Origin: an uncultured Bacteroides sp.
Lineage (GTDB): Bacteria > Bacteroidota > Bacteroidia > Bacteroidales > Bacteroidaceae
Assembly: GCF_910585845.1 (NCBI RefSeq)
Contig: NZ_CAJUHF010000003.1
Coordinates: forward strand, 1-64,000
Length of the DNA stretch: 64,000 nt
Reading direction: 5' to 3'
A model generated the notes under the pieces. It made no database searches. It was not told where the DNA came from and saw nothing but the letters and a program-made list of their open reading frames with translations. A program made the position numbers and the translations under genes. This document shows, piece after piece, positions 24,325 through 32,794 of the stretch (the stretch's first letter is position 1; every line of letters begins with the position of its first letter).

Positions 24325-25427
24325 CAGAAGAAGATTACCTTATGTGGGAAAAGACCGCCGCAGTCAAACGATTCAAGGAACGTACCGTCGCTCTTGAATC
24401 GATAGACATCTCCGTTTGTAATATTGCTGCTGTAGGCAAGGATATAAATATCGCCGTTCCTGTCGTCAATGTTGATGCCTTTGATAATTGCACTACTCAG
24501 CTTGGCCGGTACATTCTTCAGGAAAGAAGTTGTATTCAGTTGGTGAGTCTTGGCATTGTAGGTAAGGAATTCGTTTGTGGTGATATTATTTCCCCAGTCT
24601 GTCGTTTCGCCGTTTATCAGGTAGATGATCCCGTCATGTTCGGCAAAGTAGTTGGCGTTTGTGATACTTTCTACTGTACCGTCCGACTTGATACGCTGGA
24701 AGACCTGGGGGGATTGGGATGCACCCCAGGTCACTGCCCATGAGATGAGGTAGATTTCATCGTTTGCTTCGAGCAATAAATTGGGATTTTGGGCAACCTC
24801 AATATCCTTCTCCTTGGTGAACGTGGCGATGTCAATGACAGATACCGTATTGCCGTTGCCCCAGCCGGAGTTGGCTACATAAAGTTTGCCCTTCTCTTCT
24901 ACAATCTGTTCAGGGTTGGCGCCCACGTTGACGTAGGCTTCGATGTTCAATGTGTTGGCATCTATGCGGGCTACCTTTCCGCTGTACAATGTCACATATA
25001 TTTTGCCATCTTCCGCTTCCATGCCTCGTGGTTCACCTTCTTCTTCTAAAGAGAGCCGTGCCTCTTCCACACCGGCGGCATTCAGCCTGAGCAGGAGTTT
25101 GGAACCGGAAACGATGACATATATTTTGTCTTCATACTCCATGATATCCTGTCCGGTGTCTCCCAGCTTCTTGTTGTTCTGTCTGGAGTAGATATCCGAA
25201 ATGAAATTGTTCTCGCTGTTTTTAGCATCTTTGTCGGGCGCATAGAAGGCGATGCCGGCGTTGCTTCCCTCATACTTTCCTTCGTACAGGATAAAGGCCC
25301 GATGTTGCGGAAGTTCTATGATACTTCCACTGTCGTCCAAGTCGTCATCGTCGTCACTGCAAGAGGTGAGTGTCACTGAGAGCGCCAACATGCAGAGTGC
25401 GCTCCATAATAAGCTTCTTACTTTCAT
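24324..25427 (-). CDS. btuG: Surface corrinoid-binding beta-propeller lipoprotein (BtuG-like)
   Basis: A 367-residue lipoprotein with lipobox LTSCSDDDDD, an acidic +2 region typical of surface-exposed Bacteroides lipoproteins. The rest consists of YncE-like propeller blades with repeated beta-strand patterns (AGVEEARLSLEEEGEPRGMEAEDGKIYVTLY, ARIDANTLNIEAYVNVGANPEQIVEEKGKLYVAN, NTVSVIDIATF). In Bacteroides thetaiotaomicron, BtuG is such a propeller and binds cobalamin very tightly as a lid on BtuB. Position directly after btuB under a cobalamin riboswitch supports the same role. The identification is by architecture and context. Confidence 0.82.
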   Translation of the reverse strand: MKVRSLLWSALCMLALSVTLTSCSDDDDDLDDSGSIIELPQHRAFILYEGKYEGSNAGIAFYAPDKDAKNSENNFISDIYSRQNNKKLGDTGQDIMEYEDKIYVIVSGSKLLLRLNAAGVEEARLSLEEEGEPRGMEAEDGKIYVTLYSGKVARIDANTLNIEAYVNVGANPEQIVEEKGKLYVANSGWGNGNTVSVIDIATFTKEKDIEVAQNPNLLLEANDEIYLISWAVTWGASQSPQVFQRIKSDGTVESITNANYFAEHDGIIYLINGETTDWGNNITTNEFLTYNAKTHQLNTTSFLKNVPAKLSSAIIKGINIDDRNGDIYILAYSSNITNGDVYRFKSDGTFLESFDCGGLFPHKVIFF

Positions 25428-25444
25428 ATTACTATTGGTTTTAG

Positions 25445-27562
25445 TTAAAAATTAATATAGCCTGTAAGTCGGAATGAACGTCCAGGCATAGGATAATATT
25501 TTATGATGTCATATTGTTCATCGGTCAGGTTTATGAGTTCGGCCTGCAGTCGCAACTTGCAGTTGCCCAGGTTGAAGATGCGTGAGGCGGCAAGTGTATG
25601 TTCCATGTAGCCGTCAATGCGATTCTCTGTTATATTCTGTGGCAGGCTGTAACGTTCGCTCACTCCGGTGAGGGTGTAAGCGAGGTTTATCCAAGGTGTT
25701 TCTATGCTCAGGGAGGCATTGCCGCTGTGTACAGGGGTATAAGGAATCTGGTCCTTGTAGTTCTTGTCCTCTTCTGAGGTGACGTCGATGGCTTTTTGAT
25801 AGGTATAGTTGCCTGTCAGAGACAGGGAGATGCGGCGGTTGAGCGGGATGGCGGTACGTAATGTCACATCTGCTCCGGTGATGTCTACTTTGCCGTGGTT
25901 CAGCATCTTCCAGATATAGGTGGTGGGCAGGGCTACGATCTTGTCGCGCACTTTGTTGTAGTATCCGTCTATGGTCAAGGCAACGTAGTCGGTGAAGGAG
26001 AAGGGTGAGCCGCTCCAAGTAATGCCCAGATTGAATTCCTGTGCCTTTTCGGGACGCAGGCTGGCATTTCCTACGCGCTGGTAGTAGAGGTCGTTGAAGG
26101 TAGGTACGCGAAAGGTGCTTTTGTACATCATCCGCAGGAAGAGGCTTTGCTGTTTCCAGGGACGGTAGAGCAAGGATATTGTAGGGCAAAGGCGGTGGCG
26201 GTTGTCCGGACGTTTTCCGGCCTTCACTTCTTCGACAATGAGGGTATGTACCAGTGTTCCGGTGGCGGTCAGGCTTTTCCAGTGATAGTTCAGGTTCAGT
26301 GCCGAGAGCCAGGTGTAGCGGGTGGGGAGCTGGCTGTCGGGCAGGTTGCTGTCGAGGGTGTTCAGGATGAAGTCGTTGGCCCATGAGGCGGTGAGGGGGT
26401 GGAGGGGATGCCATTGCAGGGTGCCTGAGAGATAATATTCCTGCTGCTTGTTTATGTCAGTCTGTTTTCCGTCTTGGTATTTCACGTCCGTATCTTCATA
26501 TTTGTCCCATGAGTAGTTGTATTTGGCTTGTGCCGACAGTGCCCATGCGTGGTTCAAGTGCTTGCGGTAGAGTGCTTGCACGAAGCAGTTTTTGTCCCAC
26601 AGCCGTTCGTCCGAATGGTTGTTGTAGAGGATGACGGGACCGGGCAGTCCCCGTTCGGAGTCGAAATAGTAGGCTTTGACTTGCAGCAGGCTGCTGTCTT
26701 TCATCGTATGATAAAGGTTCCCTTCCGCATGCCATGACTGTATGTCGGAGTTCTGCCGTTTTTCTTGGGTGACGTATTTGCCATTTACGAGCGTGAAGGG
26801 GTAATTTCCGTCGGCTCTTTGGTAGTTTCCGTTTATACTATAGGTGGTGCGTGGGGTGAGGCGGTGCGCCCATGTGGCAGAAGGATTGATGAAACCGAAA
26901 GAGCCGCCTTTGACTTGGGCTTTGAAGTCGCATGGCTTATCGGTTCCTTCTAGCGGGTTTTTGCCGTAGATGGAGAGTACGCCTGCCGAGGCGAACAAGC
27001 GCGCGGGCTGCATGAGGTTTTCATTTTGTCCGATGGACAGGGAGAGCATGTCGATGTCGTCAAGGGAGAATCGTCCGATGTCGATTTGTCCTGCCTGGCA
27101 ATTGCTGACGGCTACTCCGTCGTAGGCAACGGCTGTATGGGCGGCTCCCAGGCTTCGGACGGAGACAGTCTTCAGTCCGCCGATGCCTCCGTAGTCTTTG
27201 ACGTTTGCTCCGGCAAAACGGCGGACTGCGTCTGCTATGTTCTGAAAACCGAGGTTTTCCAGTTCTTTTTTATCCAAGAGTTGGATGGGGGAGGCTACGG
27301 ATATTCTTTGTGGGGTGCGGCGTCCTTTGATTCCTACTTCGGGGATGGCGTGGACTTTTCCGGTGATGGTGTCTTTTGTCTGATGGGTGTTTGCGTCGGC
27401 TTGCGGGGTACGCTGGGGTACGTCCGACTTGGTCTGCTGGGCGCTCAGCGTGGTGCAGAGGCAGCAGACGAGGCAATATACACAGAGCCGTAACCGGAGG
27501 TTCCGGCATGGATTGTTTGGGGCCATAAGCAGAAATCTATATAAAAAACATATGTGTCTCAT
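25445..27562 (-). CDS. btuB: TonB-dependent outer-membrane corrinoid receptor (BtuB-like)
   Basis: A 705-residue outer-membrane beta-barrel with an N-terminal signal peptide ending near CTTLSAQ. The plug domain spans about 70-190 (IQLLDKKELENLGFQNIADAVRRFAGANVKDYGGIGGLKTVSVRSLG), and the barrel ends with the aromatic terminal strand PMPGRSFRLTGYINF. It imports cobalamin or related corrinoids using TonB energy; the ligand is inferred from the cobalamin riboswitch just upstream. An internal Met twelve codons in (MAPNNPCRN) is an alternative start at 27526; the outer ATG has AGGAAAGG close in front and is kept. Confidence 0.9.
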   Translation of the reverse strand: MRHICFLYRFLLMAPNNPCRNLRLRLCVYCLVCCLCTTLSAQQTKSDVPQRTPQADANTHQTKDTITGKVHAIPEVGIKGRRTPQRISVASPIQLLDKKELENLGFQNIADAVRRFAGANVKDYGGIGGLKTVSVRSLGAAHTAVAYDGVAVSNCQAGQIDIGRFSLDDIDMLSLSIGQNENLMQPARLFASAGVLSIYGKNPLEGTDKPCDFKAQVKGGSFGFINPSATWAHRLTPRTTYSINGNYQRADGNYPFTLVNGKYVTQEKRQNSDIQSWHAEGNLYHTMKDSSLLQVKAYYFDSERGLPGPVILYNNHSDERLWDKNCFVQALYRKHLNHAWALSAQAKYNYSWDKYEDTDVKYQDGKQTDINKQQEYYLSGTLQWHPLHPLTASWANDFILNTLDSNLPDSQLPTRYTWLSALNLNYHWKSLTATGTLVHTLIVEEVKAGKRPDNRHRLCPTISLLYRPWKQQSLFLRMMYKSTFRVPTFNDLYYQRVGNASLRPEKAQEFNLGITWSGSPFSFTDYVALTIDGYYNKVRDKIVALPTTYIWKMLNHGKVDITGADVTLRTAIPLNRRISLSLTGNYTYQKAIDVTSEEDKNYKDQIPYTPVHSGNASLSIETPWINLAYTLTGVSERYSLPQNITENRIDGYMEHTLAASRIFNLGNCKLRLQAELINLTDEQYDIIKYYPMPGRSFRLTGYINF

Positions 27563-27595
27563 CTCCTTTCCTCGAAGAGATGAGGGGCGACGGGT

Positions 27596-27763
27596 TTTGC
27601 AGGTCTTCTGACTTACTCCGGGGCGGCCGCCTTCCCGCCGCGTCTTGCGTCGGCAGTGGCATGAGTGGTTGGCCGTTCCTTTGAGGGGAGTTCACAGCAG
27701 CGGGACTGTTTGGGATTCGCACCCAATTCCCTTTTCATGGAATGCGCCGCAGGGCGGATTCCA
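27596..27763 (-). promoter_or_regulatory. Cobalamin riboswitch
   Basis: Read on the minus strand, the conserved parts occur in order: GGGAATTGGGTGCGAATCCC, ACAGTCCCGCTGCTGTGA, GCCACTG (27654-27660), GGGAAGG (27630-27636) and AGTCAGAAGACCTGC (27599-27613), the B12 box. This is a full adenosylcobalamin-type aptamer core in the leader of btuB. By family behaviour it lowers expression when cobalamin is plentiful. The whole btuB-G-F-C-D operon lies downstream. Confidence 0.95.
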
Positions 27764-27775
27764 ACAAAACCGGGG

Positions 27776-27784
27776 ACAAAGATA
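27776..27784 (-). promoter_or_regulatory. Bacteroides -7 element for the cobalamin operon
   Basis: TATCTTTGT on the minus strand lies just upstream of the riboswitch aptamer and fits TAnnTTTG. Confidence 0.65.
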
Positions 27785-27929
27785 GGGAAAGTTTTTGAGT
27801 TTTTGAGTTTGGGACGAAAAAAGTGGAATATCAAACAACTTAAAAAACTCGAAAACGAATCAAATCAACGAGTTAATGCCTTAATCAGTGCAATAATTCA
27901 ATGGCTTAAGACCTTAAAACCTCCCCAAC

Positions 27930-28211
27930 TCACTCCTTTGGTGAGACGGGTACGGGGCGGGCGCCGTAGGAGCGGAGGGCACGGGCGAGGGCGGTGTCGC
28001 TGTTGTAGAGCCGGAAGAGGGAGTTGTGGATGATGAGGCGTTGGGGACTGGCTTGGAGCCCTTCGGGGGTGGGACGGGTGTGTATCCAGGCGAAGGCGCC
28101 GGGGACGTCGTCGGCGGGACGGGCGAGATGGGCGTCGGCGGAACTGATTCCGGTGGCGGGGGCGACCAGGCGCAGGGGAGTGCGGTCGGCAAGGGGAGGT
28201 ACGGCCTTGCG
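27930..28211 (-). pseudogene. Possible gene remnant in frame with the tolC-like gene
   Basis: After the tolC-type gene, the same frame stays open for 93 codons with no good start codon, ending PVPVSPKE and stop. The reading PADDVPGAFAWIHTRP, then RLIIHNSLFRLYNSD and ALARALRSYG, has a natural amino-acid mix and strong GC preference at third positions, unlike the Pro/Ser-rich readings of other frames. It may be the 3' end of a truncated gene. I do not recognise the family. Confidence 0.3.
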
Positions 28212-28235
28212 TCAGGCTTTGCTTGTACGAGCCAC

Positions 28236-28334
28236 GGCCTGCCGCCTCCCCTTATAAATCCGAGTTGTCGCTTACAGCCGCTCCTTATAAATCCGAGCCC
28301 TCGCTTACAGCCTCCCCTTATAGATCCGCGCCAT
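28236..28334. repeat. 33-bp repeat triplicating the tolC-like gene's stop region
   Basis: Units at 28302-28334, 28269-28301 and (half degraded) 28236-28268 share the segment CTTATAAATCCGAG with a CGCTTACAGCC end. On the minus strand each unit spells RIYKGRL or RIYKERL followed by a stop in the two complete copies, so the last codons of the tolC-type gene have been copied downstream in frame. Confidence 0.85.
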
Positions 28335-29516
28335 CACCTTCCGGTACCGGTTCTCTATCTCCAGCAGGTTCTGCCGGCTTTGGTAGACCACGGAGACTTC
28401 CACGAAATACTCCGTCACACTGATCTGTCCGCCCGTGAGCGCCTGCCGGAGCAGGTCCATGTCCCGTTGCGCGCGGAGCGCCTCTTGATACTCCTCGATG
28501 GAGGCCTGTAGCGCACGCGCCTCGCCATACAGCTGCGCCAGTTCCGACTCCGCCCGCAGGCGTGCCCCCTCGCGACGGAAATCCGTGTCCATCGCTTGCG
28601 CCTTGGCCGTCTTCACCTTGCTCCGGTTCTCGAAGATGGGGAGCGAGAAGCCCACCACGACGCCGTTGAACGGTGCGCCCGACTCCGTGTTGCGGCGGTA
28701 GCCCAGTTCCAGCTTCGGCAGCCAGCCTTGCCGACTGACGGAGACCTGCTTGCGGGCGGCAGCGCTCTCCTGCTCGAGCGATTGCAGGGCGGCGTCCGCG
28801 GCAAGCACCTCTTCGCGCAGCACTCCGTAGTCCGCAGGCAACGGGCACGACGGGCTGTCGGCGATGGAGGAGGCCGTCAGGGGCTGTCCGCCGTTCAGGG
28901 AGGAGAGTTCGAGCCAAGCTGCCTCGAGCGCGGTGCGGTTCGTGCGCGACTGGGTGCGGATGTTCAGCAGTTCGAGGTTCAACTTATTGGTTTCTAAGAT
29001 GTTGGCGTCGCCCGTCTCTAGGCGTTTGCGGTAGTAGGCTTGCAGCTCCGAGGCCTGCTCGAGGCGCTCGTCCAGCAACGTCTGGAGGCGTTGCAGCATG
29101 AGGATGTCGAGGCACAGCTCCTTGGCACGCAGGAGGAGTTGCTGCCGGAAGTCGGTGGCCTGAGCGTCGAGCGACGCTGTGCGTAGACGGTTGGCACGGG
29201 CGCGCGTGGCGTAGAGGGTGGGGAAGTCGAAACTTTGCGACACGACCAGTTCGCCGATGGTCTCGCCCTTGTCCCTCGCGCCCCAGAGGTGGGCGTAGCT
29301 GAGGGTCGGGTCGGGGAGGTTGTTCTCCGCGCGGTTCTCCAGTTTCTGCGCGGCGAGGCTGTGGGCGTTGGCCTGCAGTTCCTGGTTGTTCGCCTCGATG
29401 CGGCGCAGCACTTCGTCGATGCCGATGGCACTGCCGCCGACTGTTCCGGACGTCTGCGCGTGGGCTCCCGCATGCAGGAGCAGGATGATGATGTATATTG
29501 CAGTGATACGTTTCAT
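28305..29516 (-). CDS. TolC/CusC-family outer-membrane efflux protein
   Basis: A 403-residue protein with a signal peptide (MKRITAIYIIILLLHAGAHA) and two outer-membrane efflux repeats rich in heptad helices (about 30-210 and 225-395). It would form the trimeric outer-membrane exit duct for the RND pump encoded just upstream. No N-terminal lipobox is seen, unlike E. coli CusC. Its 3' end lies in the 33-bp repeat described at 28236-28334. It is the last gene of the metal-efflux operon, 21 bp after the pump gene. GC content and Arg/Ala use are high. Confidence 0.9.
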   Translation of the reverse strand: MKRITAIYIIILLLHAGAHAQTSGTVGGSAIGIDEVLRRIEANNQELQANAHSLAAQKLENRAENNLPDPTLSYAHLWGARDKGETIGELVVSQSFDFPTLYATRARANRLRTASLDAQATDFRQQLLLRAKELCLDILMLQRLQTLLDERLEQASELQAYYRKRLETGDANILETNKLNLELLNIRTQSRTNRTALEAAWLELSSLNGGQPLTASSIADSPSCPLPADYGVLREEVLAADAALQSLEQESAAARKQVSVSRQGWLPKLELGYRRNTESGAPFNGVVVGFSLPIFENRSKVKTAKAQAMDTDFRREGARLRAESELAQLYGEARALQASIEEYQEALRAQRDMDLLRQALTGGQISVTEYFVEVSVVYQSRQNLLEIENRYRKVMARIYKGRL

Positions 29517-29537
29517 ACTTTTTGAGCTTTTAAGTTT

Positions 29538-32500
29538 TCAAGTTCTTGATATTTCGCGGTTCTTCATCATGAGGTAGACCACCGGTATGATGAACCCGTT
29601 CAGCAGCGTCGACGTCAGCAACCCGCCGAGGATGACCTTCGCCATCGGGCTCTGAATCTCGTTGCCCGGCAGATCGCCGCCGAGGGCGAGCGGTATGAGC
29701 GCCAATGCCGACGAGAGCGCCGTCATCAGAATTGGGTTCAGACGGTCGGTGGAGCCGCGCACGACGCTCTCCACGACGCCCATGCCCTCGGCGCGTTGCA
29801 GGTGGTTGTAGTGGCTGATGAGCAACATCCCGTTGCGCGTGGCGATGCCGAACAGCGAGATGAACCCGATGATGGCCGGGATGCTTACCTCGCCCGACGT
29901 CAGCAGCAGGGCGACGACGCCGCCAATCAAGGCCAGCGGCAGGTTGATAAGGATGATGGCGCTCTCCTTCACGCTGCGGAACTCGTGGTAGAGCAGCAGG
30001 AAGATGACCACGATGCTCATGAGCGACGTCAGCAGCAGCGTCCGGCTTGCCGCCTGCTCGCTCTCGAACTGTCCGCCGTATTCCACGTGATACCCCTCCG
30101 GCAGGCTCACCGCGGCGTCCACGCGACTGCGGATGTCGTTCACCACGCTGCGCAGGTCGCGGTCGGCCACGTTGGCGGAGATGACGATCTTACGCTTCAC
30201 GTTCTCGCGGCTGATGGTGTTTGGTCCCATTGCCGAACGCACCTCGGCCACGTAGTCCAGCGGCACCTTCCGCCCGTCGCCCGTGTCCACCATCAGGTCC
30301 CTGATCTTCGCCGCCGCGTCGCGCCGGTCGCCGCGCACGCGCACGGTGAGGTCGAAGCTCCGACCCTTCTCGTAGACCTGCGAGACCGCTTCACCCGCCA
30401 GACAGACGCGCACGAATTCCGCAAATTCCGGCAGCGTGATGCCCAGTTTGGAGAGCATCTCTCGGCGCGGCGCGATGATAAGCTGTGGACGCTCTATCTG
30501 CTGCTCCACGTTGAGGTCGGCAATGCCGGGTATGCCTTCTATCGCCCGACGGATGTCGTTGCCCAAGGCGAACATGCGGTTGAGGTCGTCGCCAAACAGT
30601 TTGATGGCGATGTTCGCCTTCGTGCCGCTCAGCATGGCGTCGATGCGGTGGCTGATGGGTTGACCTATCTCGACGTTGGCGCCTACGATGGTCCCCAGTT
30701 TCTCGCGCACTTCGGCCACTACCTCGCTCCTCGTCCGTCCGTCCAGCTCGAAGGGGGCTTCTATCTCCGACACGTTCACGCCGAGGGCATGCTCGTCCAG
30801 TTCGGCGCGTCCCGTCTTGCGTGCCACGGTCTGTATCTCGGGGATGCTGAGCAGCAGTTCCTCGGCGCGACGTCCCATGCGGTCGCTCTCCTCCAGCGAG
30901 ATGCCCGGCAGGGAGGAGATGTTGATGGTGAACGAGCCTTCGTTGAACGGGGGCAGGAAGGAGCGTCCCAGGGTGAAGAAACAGCCGAGGGCTATCAAAA
31001 ATAGGCAGATCGTGCCGCCCAAGACCGCCTTGCGGTGGGCGAGGACGTAGGCGAGTGCCGTGCCGTAGCCTTGCTTCATGCGGCGGGCGATGTAGGAGTC
31101 GCTGCTGTCTTTATTCTCTCTCTGAGCATCTTCCCCTAAAGTCTCCCTTGTCCCTTCCTTCGAGGAGTTTATCTTATCCTTCCCCAAGAGATAGGAGCAG
31201 AGCACCGGAGTCACCGTCAGCGCCACTACTGTCGAGGCCGCCAGCGCTACGATGAACGCTATGCCCAGGGGCACGAGCATCCTCCCCTCCATCCCGCTGA
31301 GGAAGAACAGGGGCACGAAGCTCACCACGATAATCAGCGTGGAGTTCAGGATCGGCATACGCACCTCTTTCGAGGCGTTGAACACCACCTCCAGCACCGG
31401 TAGCCTGTCGCCTGCCGGACGCTGTCGGTTCTCGTGCAGGCGCTTGTAGACATTCTCCACGTCCACGATGGCATCGTCCACCAGCGACCCGATGGCGATG
31501 GCCAGTCCGCCGAGGCTCATCGTGTTGATCGTGAATCCCATATAGTGCAGCGTCACGAGCGACGTGATCAGTGCGAGAGGCAGCGTCACGAGCGAAATCA
31601 CCGTCGTACGCACGTTCGCCAGGAACAGGAACAGCACGATGACCACGAACAAGCCTCCCTCGAACAAGGATTTCTGTACGTTCCCTATCGAGCTTTCGAT
31701 GAAACGGCTCTGGCGGAATATGTCCGTGCTGACTTTGACGTCTGCCGGCAGGTTCTTCTGCAAGTCCTGCAATGAAGACTCCAGTTTCGCGGTCAGCTCC
31801 AGTGTGCTGGTTGCCGGCTGCTTGGTGACGGTGAGCAATACGGCTGGCTTCCCTCGCTCCGATGCCGTGCCCAGCTTGGGCAGTTTGGCGCCGATGCGCA
31901 CGTCGGCAATGTCTTCCAGCAGGATGGGGGCGCCGCTTTCTGTTCGTCCTGTAGCTCCTCCGGATGGGTTACCTGTTCGTCCGGAATCTCCACCGCTGCC
32001 TCCGCGCACTACGGCGCGTGCCAGTTGGTCGATGCGTTCGGTCGAGAGCAGTCCGCGCACGATGTATTCGTTGCCGTACTCATACAGCACACCGCCGTTG
32101 GCGTTCAGGTTCATCCCTCGCGTCACGTTCATCACCTCGTCCAGCGTCACGCCGTAATGGCGCATGCGCTCCGGGTCCAGTTCTATCTGATACTCTTTGG
32201 TGTCGCCTCCCAGCACCGCCACTTGCGCCACGCCTCCGGTCGAGAGCAATCGCGGACGGATGGTCCAGTCGGCCAGCGTGCGCAGGTCGAGCATGGAAGT
32301 GGAGTCCGCCGTTAGCCCGATAATCAGCATCTCGCCCAGGATGGACGACTGCGGCCCCAGGGTGGGTTGGCTGACTCCCGCGGGCAGGCTCTCGCCAACG
32401 ACAGCCAGCTTCTCGCTGACTATCTGCCGCGCGAGGTAGATCTCCGTGTTCCAGTCGAATTCCACCCAGACCACGGAAAATCCGTTGGTGGACGACGAAC

Positions 32501-32747
32501 GTACGCGGCGCACCCCCGTCGCCCCGTTGACGGCTGTCTCTACGGGAAACGTGACCAGCTGTTCCACCTCTTCGGCCGCCATGCCGTTTGCCTCGGTCAT
32601 GATCACCACCGTCGGGGCGTTGAGGTCGGGGAATACGTCCACTTCCGTATGCATGGCGGTGTACGTGCCGCCTATCAGCAACAGCACCGCGGCAACGAGC
32701 ACCAGGATGCGGTTGTGAAGTGAGAAATGTATAATCTTGTTTAACAT
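29538..32747 (-). CDS. Heavy-metal RND efflux pump (CusA/CzcA family)
   Basis: A 1069-residue inner-membrane proton/metal antiporter. The N-terminus LNKIIHFSLHNRILVLVAAVLLLIGG is TM1. The motif in TM4 (near residue 415), LAIAIGSLVDDAIVDVENVYKR, is the heavy-metal RND signature with paired acidic residues. Large periplasmic loops follow TM1 and TM7, and the C-terminal TM bundle includes ATRNGMLLISHYNHL. Proton flow drives export of mono- or divalent metal ions through the adaptor and TolC-type duct. The metal cannot be fixed; the His-rich adaptor suggests Zn/Co/Ni or Cu. A Gly/Arg/Ser-rich insert (VRGGSGGDSGRTGNPSGGATGR) lies in the first periplasmic loop. Confidence 0.93.
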   Translation of the reverse strand: MLNKIIHFSLHNRILVLVAAVLLLIGGTYTAMHTEVDVFPDLNAPTVVIMTEANGMAAEEVEQLVTFPVETAVNGATGVRRVRSSSTNGFSVVWVEFDWNTEIYLARQIVSEKLAVVGESLPAGVSQPTLGPQSSILGEMLIIGLTADSTSMLDLRTLADWTIRPRLLSTGGVAQVAVLGGDTKEYQIELDPERMRHYGVTLDEVMNVTRGMNLNANGGVLYEYGNEYIVRGLLSTERIDQLARAVVRGGSGGDSGRTGNPSGGATGRTESGAPILLEDIADVRIGAKLPKLGTASERGKPAVLLTVTKQPATSTLELTAKLESSLQDLQKNLPADVKVSTDIFRQSRFIESSIGNVQKSLFEGGLFVVIVLFLFLANVRTTVISLVTLPLALITSLVTLHYMGFTINTMSLGGLAIAIGSLVDDAIVDVENVYKRLHENRQRPAGDRLPVLEVVFNASKEVRMPILNSTLIIVVSFVPLFFLSGMEGRMLVPLGIAFIVALAASTVVALTVTPVLCSYLLGKDKINSSKEGTRETLGEDAQRENKDSSDSYIARRMKQGYGTALAYVLAHRKAVLGGTICLFLIALGCFFTLGRSFLPPFNEGSFTINISSLPGISLEESDRMGRRAEELLLSIPEIQTVARKTGRAELDEHALGVNVSEIEAPFELDGRTRSEVVAEVREKLGTIVGANVEIGQPISHRIDAMLSGTKANIAIKLFGDDLNRMFALGNDIRRAIEGIPGIADLNVEQQIERPQLIIAPRREMLSKLGITLPEFAEFVRVCLAGEAVSQVYEKGRSFDLTVRVRGDRRDAAAKIRDLMVDTGDGRKVPLDYVAEVRSAMGPNTISRENVKRKIVISANVADRDLRSVVNDIRSRVDAAVSLPEGYHVEYGGQFESEQAASRTLLLTSLMSIVVIFLLLYHEFRSVKESAIILINLPLALIGGVVALLLTSGEVSIPAIIGFISLFGIATRNGMLLISHYNHLQRAEGMGVVESVVRGSTDRLNPILMTALSSALALIPLALGGDLPGNEIQSPMAKVILGGLLTSTLLNGFIIPVVYLMMKNREISRT

Positions 32748-32794
32748 GAATCTTGAGTTTATGAGTTTTTGGGATTTTTCGTCAACTTGTCGGT

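Noticed and set aside
27914..28192. A Pro/Ser-rich 92-residue minus-strand frame
   Set aside because: Low-complexity reading caused by GC-rich sequence; another frame over the same bases gives more natural protein text.
29796..31004. A 402-codon open frame on the plus strand
   Set aside because: It lies wholly antisense to the strongly supported RND pump gene, in a high-GC region where antisense frames stay open by codon bias; its composition is not protein-like.
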